Of a DNA stretch of 64,000 nucleotides, positions 58,010 to 64,000 are shown piece after piece. The notes under the pieces were generated by a model. That model saw only the letters and a list, made by a program, of their open reading frames with translations. It searched no databases and was not told the DNA's origin. Origin of the DNA: an uncultured Pelagibacteraceae bacterium (GTDB lineage: Bacteria > Pseudomonadota > Alphaproteobacteria > Pelagibacterales > Pelagibacteraceae). Every line of letters starts with the position of its first letter. Within the stretch, counting starts at the first letter, position 1. A program made the position numbers and the translations under genes. The DNA is taken from positions 1 through 64,000 of the forward strand of contig CACLMD010000002.1 of the NCBI GenBank assembly GCA_902607945.1, in the 5' to 3' direction.

Positions 58010-59416
58010 ATGCTTAACATAAGAATTAAATATTTAAGTTTCTTTTTTGGTTTAATTACTATTTTATCTTTTTTTAATGTAGTATACTCTTATTATCTAA
58101 ACTTATATCTTAACTTAAATACATACTACATAAGTTTAATTTCTTCTTTATTAATTGCTTTAGTATTTTATAGATTTGAAAATAAAAGAGAAAAAATTTT
58201 TATTTTTGATAAAATATTAACAGTTTTTTTTGGTTATATTACAATTCCACTTATATTATCTCTTCCTTTTTATTTCAGTATTTATAATTTAAGTTTTTTA
58301 AACTCTTTTTTTGAGTCTATATCAGGATTCACCTCAACAGGTTTTACTATTTTTGAAAATGTTAAACATATTGATCAAAGTTTAATTTTATGGAGATCAT
58401 CAATACAATGGATTGGAGGTTTATATTTTTTGTTTTCTATAATATATTTAATCGATATTTATGACGAAAGTTTTAAAAAATCTTTAACAAATTACCTTTC
58501 TTTTAATAGTTCTGAAATTTTAAAACAATCAATAAAAATTTTTTTATTATACTCAGGACTAACATTATTAATATTCACAATCTTAAATTTAATTTCTATA
58601 AGAAGTTTTGACTCTTTAAATTTAGCTTTTACTATTATTTCATCTGGTGGTTTTTTACCAACTAATGAACTCGATAATATTTTAAAAAATAATACTCAGA
58701 TAATTATTTTTTCTTTATTATTATTATTTTCATTTTTTAGTATTTTTTTTAGTTATAATTTATTTTTTTTTAAAAAAAAAAATATTAATTTTTTTTATGA
58801 AGATTTACATTTAATATTTTATTACTTAATAATAGTATCAATTTTTTTTTTATTTTTTTCATTTAACAAAGATTTTTCAATAAATCTCCTTTCTCTATCG
58901 AGCAGTATGTCTAATATTGGATTTTCACTTGAACATGATCAATCAAATTTAAATTTTATTTATTTGATATTGGTTATAATTGGAGGATCTTTTTTTTCTA
59001 CTAGCTCTGGTTTAAGATTTATAAAGATTTATTCATTATTTAAATATTCAATTAACCAAATTCTGTCTTTTAGTAGGCCTAAAAATATTTTTATGAATAA
59101 ACTATTATTTACTAAAATAAATTTTGATTTCAAAGAAATTAATAAATATTTTTTAACAATTATAACATTTATAGTCTCTTTTTTTATTTTGACTATTTTA
59201 TTAAGTTTAAGTCAAATTGACTTTGAAAGTGCTTTTAAACTATCAATATTAACAATAATGAATACAGTTAATTCTGCATCATACGGTTTATCTGAATTTG
59301 ATTTTTATAATCTGAATTATTTCACCAAATATTGTTTAATTTTATTTATGATTATCGGCAGAATCGAACTGTTAACAATATTGATAATTGTTAAAAAATT
59401 TCTTTTTAAAGATTAG
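58010..59416 (+). CDS. trkH: Trk system potassium uptake protein TrkH
   Basis: Potassium-translocating membrane subunit (468 residues, about ten helices). The four pore-loop glycines are suggested by SGFTSTGFTIF, ISSGGFLPTN, SMSNIGFSLEHD and NSASYGLSEF. A K(+)/Na(+) selectivity cannot be read from sequence. The Ile/Phe/Leu/Ser-rich helices are extreme even for this AT-rich genome. The gene lies ten bases after trkA and 28 bases before tRNA-Arg. Confidence 0.92.
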   Translation: MLNIRIKYLSFFFGLITILSFFNVVYSYYLNLYLNLNTYYISLISSLLIALVFYRFENKREKIFIFDKILTVFFGYITIPLILSLPFYFSIYNLSFLNSFFESISGFTSTGFTIFENVKHIDQSLILWRSSIQWIGGLYFLFSIIYLIDIYDESFKKSLTNYLSFNSSEILKQSIKIFLLYSGLTLLIFTILNLISIRSFDSLNLAFTIISSGGFLPTNELDNILKNNTQIIIFSLLLLFSFFSIFFSYNLFFFKKKNINFFYEDLHLIFYYLIIVSIFFLFFSFNKDFSINLLSLSSSMSNIGFSLEHDQSNLNFIYLILVIIGGSFFSTSSGLRFIKIYSLFKYSINQILSFSRPKNIFMNKLLFTKINFDFKEINKYFLTIITFIVSFFILTILLSLSQIDFESAFKLSILTIMNTVNSASYGLSEFDFYNLNYFTKYCLILFMIIGRIELLTILIIVKKFLFKD

Positions 59417-59444
59417 TTATTTACTGTATATGTATAAAAACTTT

Positions 59445-59521
59445 GCGCCCTTAGCTCAGCTGGATAGAGCATCGGTTTTCTAAACCGAGGGTCGGAGGTT
59501 CGAATCCTCCAGGGCGCGCCA
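59445..59521 (+). tRNA. tRNA-Arg (anticodon UCU)
   Basis: The acceptor GCGCCCT pairs perfectly with AGGGCGC. The D stem is GCTC/GAGC. The anticodon stem TCGGT/ACCGA encloses loop TTTCTAA with anticodon TCT. The T arm GGAGGTTCGAATCCTCC is complete and CCA is encoded. A TATAAA lies at 59433-59438, six bases before the 5' end, but no -35 at good spacing. Confidence 0.97.
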
Positions 59522-59545
59522 GTTAAAGACCAAAATGGGTTTTAT

Positions 59546-59572
59546 TTGACGCACTATTCTAGCTGTTATGAT
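59546..59572 (+). promoter_or_regulatory. Strong candidate promoter for aapJ
   Basis: TTGACG (59546-59551) and TATGAT (59567-59572) each match the sigma-70 consensus at five of six positions; the spacer is 15 bases (16 if TTTGAC is used). It lies 106 bases before the aapJ ATG, so the mRNA would have a leader of about 100 bases that holds the inverted repeats described separately. Confidence 0.5.
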
Positions 59573-59618
59573 TTAATTTTTTCTTGCAGACTTTTTTCTT
59601 ACATGTTTAAATTATGGA

Positions 59619-59640
59619 AATTCAAATTAATTTTTGAATT
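59619..59640 (+). repeat. Inverted repeat in the aapJ leader (first)
   Basis: AATTCAAA (59619-59626) and TTTGAATT (59633-59640) are inverse complements around a six-base loop TTAATT. Its right arm overlaps the first three bases of the adjoining 20-base palindrome, so the two structures would exclude each other in RNA. Confidence 0.55.
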
Positions 59641-59657
59641 ATTTGTTAACAAATAAT
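59638..59657. repeat. 20-bp perfect palindrome in the aapJ leader (second)
   Basis: ATTATTTGTT and AACAAATAAT are exact inverse complements with the centre GTTAAC. It ends 20 bases before the aapJ start, just ahead of the Shine-Dalgarno. It could be a transcription-factor site downstream of the promoter or a hairpin that guards the ribosome site. Confidence 0.6.
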
Positions 59658-59677
59658 AATAACTAAAAGGAAGAATA

Positions 59678-60718
59678 ATGTTTAAATACTTAAAACAATT
59701 AACTTCTTTAGTTGCTATGGTTGCAGTGTTGTTTACTTTTACAACAGAAACTATGGCTGCTAAAAAATCTAAGACACTTAAAAACACTCAAAAGAAGGGT
59801 TTTGTAAGATGTGGAGTATCTCAAGGTCTTCCAGGATTTTCTAATGCTGATGCAGCAGGAAATTGGACTGGAGTTGACGTTGATGTATGTAGAGCGGTAG
59901 CTGCTGCAGTATTAGGTGATGCAAACAAAGTTAAGTTTACACCACTAAGTGCTAAAGAAAGATTTACAGCTTTAACTTCTGGTGAGATTGATATCTTATC
60001 AAGAAACACAACTTGGACTCTTTCAAGAGATGCTGATATCGGACTTACTTTCGTAGGTGTGAACTTTTACGATGGACAAGGTTTCATGGTAAGAAAAAGT
60101 TCAGGTATTACTTCAACTAGCCAATTCAAAAATGGTATCTCAGCTTGTACAAACATTGGTACAACAACTGAGTTAAATATGAGAGACTTCTTTAATTCTA
60201 GAGGAATTTCTTATGAGCCAGTTGCTTTTGAAAAAGCTGACGAAGTTGTAGCTGCATATGATGCAGGTAGATGTGATACTTATACTACTGATAAATCTGG
60301 TTTAGCTGCTCAAAGAACTAAAATGAAAAACCCTGATGAACACATTGTTTTACCAGAAACTATTTCTAAAGAACCTTTAGGACCAGTTGTAAGACAAGGT
60401 GACTCAGTATGGGAAGATATCGTAAGATGGTCTTTGAACACTATGATTGAAGCAGAAGAGTACGGTATTACTTCAGCTAATGCAGACTCAATGAAAACTT
60501 CAGATAACCCACAAATTAAAAGACTTGTTGGTGCTGAAGGAGAAATGGGTGCAGCATTTGGTTTAGATAATGAGTGGAACTTAAGAATTATCAAACAAGT
60601 TGGAAACTATGGTGAAAGTTATAAAAGAAATATAGCTGACACTGGTATTTTACCTGACAGAGGTCCAAACGAATTATGGACTAAAGGCGGTATTTTATAC
60701 GTTCCACCATCAAGATAA
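59678..60718 (+). CDS. aapJ: General L-amino acid ABC transporter, substrate-binding protein
   Basis: Periplasmic binding protein of the Aap/Bzt family for polar amino acids such as glutamate, glutamine and aspartate. The 346 residues start with a signal peptide cleaved near residue 28 (ETMAA). The mature chain holds FVRCGVSQGLPGFSNADAAG, the GVDVDVCRAVAAAVLGD block and SCTN-type ISACTNIGTTTELN, all typical. It has an unusually clear Shine-Dalgarno (AAGGAAG, 59667-59673). Codon use is visibly less AT-extreme than in neighbours, which fits high expression. A terminator follows. Confidence 0.93.
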   Translation: MFKYLKQLTSLVAMVAVLFTFTTETMAAKKSKTLKNTQKKGFVRCGVSQGLPGFSNADAAGNWTGVDVDVCRAVAAAVLGDANKVKFTPLSAKERFTALTSGEIDILSRNTTWTLSRDADIGLTFVGVNFYDGQGFMVRKSSGITSTSQFKNGISACTNIGTTTELNMRDFFNSRGISYEPVAFEKADEVVAAYDAGRCDTYTTDKSGLAAQRTKMKNPDEHIVLPETISKEPLGPVVRQGDSVWEDIVRWSLNTMIEAEEYGITSANADSMKTSDNPQIKRLVGAEGEMGAAFGLDNEWNLRIIKQVGNYGESYKRNIADTGILPDRGPNELWTKGGILYVPPSR

Positions 60719-60738
60719 TTTAAGTTATAAATTAGTTA

Positions 60739-60769
60739 AAAAGGGCTAGATTTTTCTAGCCCTTTTTTT
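60739..60769 (+). terminator. Intrinsic terminator between aapJ and aapQ
   Basis: A ten-base stem AAGGGCTAGA (60741-60750) / TCTAGCCCTT (60755-60764) with a TTTT loop is extended by two A-T pairs and followed by a T run to 60769. It is the one textbook Rho-independent terminator I could find in the window. Partial readthrough would make more binding protein than permease, as is usual for such systems. Confidence 0.9.
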
Positions 60770-60793
60770 ATAAACCCATATATTATTCCCACT

Positions 60794-61945
60794 GTGAATT
60801 TTAAACTTAAAGATATTGGTCCACAATTAATTACAGTTTTAGCTGTTGTTCTAGTATTTGGTTTTTTTACCTATAATGCCCAAGTCAATATGGAAAATAG
60901 GGGTATTGATTTTGGTTACGGATTTTTATCACAAGAGTCATCATTTGATGTTCAGTTTTCTTTAATCGAATATGATGGATCTCATTCTTATTTTAGAGCA
61001 TATTTAGTTGGTTTATTAAATACTATACTTGTCTCAGTTATTGGAATTATTCTTGCAACTATACTTGGCGTAATAGTTGGTATAGCAAGATTATCTCCTA
61101 ATTATCTAATTAATAAATTTGCTGCTTTTTACGTAGAGTTTTTTAGAAATATACCTTTACTTTTACAAATATTTTTTTGGTACTTTGCTGCCCTTAGAGC
61201 TTTACCACTACCGCAAGATGCCGAACCTTTATTAGGGGTTACTTTTTTAACTATCAAAGGATACTTTGTTCCAGCTTTCATTTGGCAAAATTTCAATATT
61301 TTTTTTTATTCATTAGTTGCAGCAATAATCGCTATAATAGTAATTCGAACTCACGCAAAAAAAGTCCAGGAAACTCAAGGTAAACAAACACCAGTTTTAT
61401 TAATATCAATAGGTTTATTATTAATTTTACCTCTTTTAAGTTTTTTAATTGGTGGAGTAAAACTTTCATTTGAAGTCCCAGTTTTAAAACAACTCGCAAC
61501 CACATCATTTATTTATGAAGGTGGTGTAAGTTTGCCACCAGAATTAATTGCATTAGCGTTATCTTTATCTTTATATACTGCAACTTTTATTGCTGAATGT
61601 GTTAGAGCAGGAATCCAAGGTGTTGGTAAGGGGCAAAAAGAGGCAGCAGCATCAATTGGTCTTACTCCAAATCAAGTACTTAAACTTGTAATAATGCCTC
61701 AAGCTCTTAGAATAATAATACCACCCACAACTAACCAGTATCTAAATCTTACTAAAAATTCCTCATTAGCTGCAGCAATAGCTTATCCTGATTTAGTGTT
61801 AGTTTTTGCAGGAACAGCTTTGATGCAAACCGGTAAGGCAATTGAAATTGTATCTATAACAATGTTTACCTACTTATCTTTAAGTATTTCAATTTCGATA
61901 TTGATGAATTGGTATAATAAAAAAATAGCAATACAGGAAAAATAG
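60794..61945 (+). CDS. aapQ: General L-amino acid ABC transporter, permease
   Basis: Inner-membrane permease subunit of the Aap system (383 residues). The HAAT-family pattern is clear: ALRALPLP after FFRNIPLLLQIFFWYF, and the EAA loop GKGQKEAAASIGLTPNQ near residue 280 that contacts the ATPase. About eight helices. The start is GTG at 60794, since no ATG fits; its upstream spacing to the terminator is 24 bases. The stop shares a base with the aapM GTG. Confidence 0.93.
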   Translation: MNFKLKDIGPQLITVLAVVLVFGFFTYNAQVNMENRGIDFGYGFLSQESSFDVQFSLIEYDGSHSYFRAYLVGLLNTILVSVIGIILATILGVIVGIARLSPNYLINKFAAFYVEFFRNIPLLLQIFFWYFAALRALPLPQDAEPLLGVTFLTIKGYFVPAFIWQNFNIFFYSLVAAIIAIIVIRTHAKKVQETQGKQTPVLLISIGLLLILPLLSFLIGGVKLSFEVPVLKQLATTSFIYEGGVSLPPELIALALSLSLYTATFIAECVRAGIQGVGKGQKEAAASIGLTPNQVLKLVIMPQALRIIIPPTTNQYLNLTKNSSLAAAIAYPDLVLVFAGTALMQTGKAIEIVSITMFTYLSLSISISILMNWYNKKIAIQEK

Positions 61946-63387
61946 TGTCAAAAATTAATTTTTTAAAACCAGATAAATCTAATCTTTATACTTTTTTGTA
62001 TTTAGGTACTTTTTTGTTTTTTGTTAGCGTTTTAGACGTTCTTTTAAATTCTTTTTTTAGTTTGAACATTACAGGTTTCTTGCCAAGTTTTTTAAGTTTT
62101 TTGTTACCATTAATAATTGGGTTTATTGGGCTTTATTTTATTAGAATTGAGTTAAGTGGCATTAAACAATTAGATCTATTAAATAAGCATATTAATACCA
62201 ATAATTTTAACGCTGTATTATCTTTATTAATAATATTTATAATTTTAAAATCAATTCCACCAATATTAAGCTGGTTTTTTGTTGATGCAAGTTTTGCCGG
62301 AGACTCAAAAGACGTTTGCACAGGTTCAGGAGCTTGTTGGACTTATATAAAAGTTTGGATTAGGAGATTTATGTATGGGATGTATCCAAATGCGGAACAA
62401 TGGAGAATTAATTTATCTTTTATTTCTTTGGCTTTACTTGGATCAGTTGGATATTTTGCAACTGATAGATTTAAAAAATACTTAACACTTTATTATGTTA
62501 TAATATATCCATTTATAGCATTTTTATTTATTTTTTTCTTTATTTCAGGTGGCCCAGTTTTTTTTGATTTTTCTTATGGAATAATTGCTGCTATTTTATC
62601 AATTATTCTTGGTTTTTTTATTCCAAATAAATTTAAGTTTTATTATTTTTTAATTGTTCCCTTTGCTTTGTATATTTTATTAAAATATTTTATTTTCTAT
62701 GAAGAATTAATTGAACTTGGAAAATTAGATGGGCTAAATTGGGTTGAAACTGGTGCATGGGGCGGACTATCACTTACATTCATAATTTCTTTTTTCTGTT
62801 TAATTTTTTGTTTTCCAATAGGTATGGCTTTTGCGCTCGGTAGAAGGTCAGGATTTCCTTTAATTAGATATATATCAATAGGTTTTATAGAATTTTGGCG
62901 AGGTGTCCCTTTAATTACAGTATTATTTATGTCTGCTGTAATGTTCCCAATGTTTTTACCAGCAGACTTTTTCATAGATAAATTGGTAAGATGTATAATA
63001 GCAATTTCATTGTTTGAGGCAGCTTATGTGGCTGAAGTTATAAGGGGAGGGTTACAAGCTCTTCCTAGAGGCCAATATGAAGCTGCAAAATCTTTAGGAA
63101 TGGGATATTGGAGAATGCATATATTTGTAATTTTACCACAGGCCTTAAAATTAGTTATACCTGGCATTGCTAATACTTTTTTAGCGTTGGTCAAAGATAC
63201 TCCATTAATCTTTGTAGTTGGTTTATTGGAAATAGTAGGAATGCTTAATTTAGCTAAAACCAATCCAGAATGGTTAGGGTTTGCTATGGAAGGTTACGTG
63301 TTTGCAGCAATAATTTTCTGGATTATTTGTTATGCAATGAGTAAATATAGTTATAATTTAGAAGAAAAATACAAAACAGATCGATAG
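61945..63387 (+). CDS. aapM: General L-amino acid ABC transporter, permease (long form)
   Basis: Second permease of the Aap system. The C-terminal ~220 residues are the conserved permease domain: FWRGVPLITVLFMSAVMFPMF and the EAA loop RGQYEAAKSLGMGYWRMH. At 480 residues it is longer than many relatives (about 380-430). The N-terminal ~270 residues hold several additional hydrophobic helices and little charge. GTG start at 61945 overlaps the aapQ stop. Confidence 0.9.
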   Translation: MSKINFLKPDKSNLYTFLYLGTFLFFVSVLDVLLNSFFSLNITGFLPSFLSFLLPLIIGFIGLYFIRIELSGIKQLDLLNKHINTNNFNAVLSLLIIFIILKSIPPILSWFFVDASFAGDSKDVCTGSGACWTYIKVWIRRFMYGMYPNAEQWRINLSFISLALLGSVGYFATDRFKKYLTLYYVIIYPFIAFLFIFFFISGGPVFFDFSYGIIAAILSIILGFFIPNKFKFYYFLIVPFALYILLKYFIFYEELIELGKLDGLNWVETGAWGGLSLTFIISFFCLIFCFPIGMAFALGRRSGFPLIRYISIGFIEFWRGVPLITVLFMSAVMFPMFLPADFFIDKLVRCIIAISLFEAAYVAEVIRGGLQALPRGQYEAAKSLGMGYWRMHIFVILPQALKLVIPGIANTFLALVKDTPLIFVVGLLEIVGMLNLAKTNPEWLGFAMEGYVFAAIIFWIICYAMSKYSYNLEEKYKTDR

Positions 63388-63393
63388 ATACAT

Positions 63394-64000
63394 ATGTCAG
63401 ATAATATTATTAAAATAAACAATGTTAATAAATGGTTTGGTGATTTCCAAGTTTTAAAAGAAATTAATTTAGAAGTTAAACCAAAACAAAAAATTGTTGT
63501 TTGTGGTCCATCTGGTTCCGGAAAGTCTACATTAATAAGATGTATAAATAGATTAGAAGAACATCAAGAGGGAGATATAATTGTTGATGGCAATACTCTT
63601 ACTGAAGATACGAAAAATATAGAACAAATAAGATCTGAGGTTGGAATGGTATTTCAGCAGTTTAATTTATTCCCTCATTTATCAGTTTTGGATAATTGCA
63701 CATTAGCACCAATATGGGTTAAAAAATTACCAAAAAAAGAAGCAGAAAAATTAGCTTTAGAACATTTAGAAAGAGTTCAAATATTAGATCAAGCACAAAA
63801 ATATCCTGGTCAGCTGTCTGGAGGTCAACAACAAAGGGTAGCTATAGCTAGAGCTTTATGTATGAAACCAAAAATAATGCTTTTTGATGAACCTACATCT
63901 GCTTTAGACCCTGAAATGATTAAAGAAGTCCTTGATGTAATGGTTAATTTAGCAAAAGAAGGAATGACGATGATTGTTGTAACTCATGAAATGGGATTTG
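63394..64000 (+). CDS. aapP: General L-amino acid ABC transporter, ATPase (3' end outside window)
   Basis: ATP-binding subunit of the Aap system; the frame runs from ATG at 63394 to the window edge, about 202 residues of a usual ~245. Seen: Walker [12 protein letters not shown]-loop [16 protein letters not shown] signature [15 protein letters not shown], Walker [15 protein letters not shown] and the switch histidine in VVTHEMGF. Six bases after aapM, so it is co-transcribed. Confidence 0.95.
   Translation, partial: MSDNIIKINNVNKWFGDFQVLKEINLEVKPKQKIVVCGPSGSGKSTLIRCINRLEEHQEGDIIVDGNTLTEDTKNIEQIRSEVGMVFQQFNLFPHLSVLDNCTLAPIWVKKLPKKEAEKLALEHLERVQILDQAQKYPGQLSGGQQQRVAIARALCMKPKIMLFDEPTSALDPEMIKEVLDVMVNLAKEGMTMIVVTHEMGF

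Noticed and set aside
1..64000. Mobile elements, prophage, CRISPR arrays, toxin-antitoxin or defence genes
   Set aside because: No transposase, integrase, phage or Cas-like protein, no spaced direct repeats and no island of different composition were seen; nearly all DNA is accounted for by core genes.

Overview
The window is strongly AT-rich, has almost no intergenic DNA and keeps alphaproteobacterial gene order throughout. This points to a streamlined marine alphaproteobacterium of the SAR11 clade (Pelagibacterales, 'Candidatus Pelagibacter' type). Supporting signs are the nuo-birA-coaX-rnj-DUF1467-proS-lol-dnaE order, the ppiD-trpEGDC-lexA-gltX order, the ntrY-ntrX-trkA-trkH order, a GTTC-N7-GTTC LexA box, and a general amino-acid (Aap/Bzt) ABC transporter. 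I see no insertion sequence, prophage, CRISPR array, toxin-antitoxin module or other accessory island; this is core genome.

Layout. (1) 1-1717: 3' part of lon. (2) 1767-1933: tRNA-Val and tRNA-Asp. (3) 2031-15888: complete 14-gene complex I operon nuoA-N. (4) 15888-25729: birA, coaX, RNase J, a small membrane protein, proS, lolC, lolD, dnaE. (5) 25730-37508: an rpsB leader, then translation genes (rpsB, tsf, frr), isoprenoid and phospholipid genes (uppS, cdsA, dxr), outer-membrane assembly genes (bamA, skp) and fatty-acid/lipid A genes (fabZ, lpxD, lpxA, lpxI, lpxB). (6) 37485-44896, minus strand: ppiD-like gene, trpE, trpG, trpD, trpC, lexA, gltX. (7) 44955-51393, plus: tpiA, secG, pyrG, kdsA, eno, ftsB-like, lipA, ratA. 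(8) 51390-53450, minus: pncC, pgpA, ispDF. (9) 53478-59416, plus: ntrY, ntrX, trkA, trkH, then tRNA-Arg. (10) 59678-64000: aapJ, terminator, aapQ, aapM and the 5' part of aapP.

How the genes work together. Complex I feeds the respiratory chain and the proton gradient. uppS, dxr and ispDF supply isoprenoids and the undecaprenyl carrier. cdsA and pgpA make phospholipid. fabZ, lpxD/A/I/B and kdsA build lipid A and KDO, which bamA, skp, lolCD and the ppiD-like protein help assemble into the envelope. The Aap transporter imports amino acids, and the NtrYX/Trk block handles signalling and potassium.

No previously undescribed multi-gene system was found. The points most worth a second look are regulatory: a perfect 7-1-7 Fur-type palindrome before nuoA, a candidate SD-sequestering pseudoknot before rpsB (S2 leaders are already described in this lineage), a LexA box before lexA, and paired inverted repeats plus an internal terminator around aapJ. 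NtrX also lacks the GAFTGA loop and the Walker B glutamate. At several loci genes usual in relatives (pyrH, rseP, moaC/moeA, comEC, pdh, mce) are missing although the flanking order is kept.
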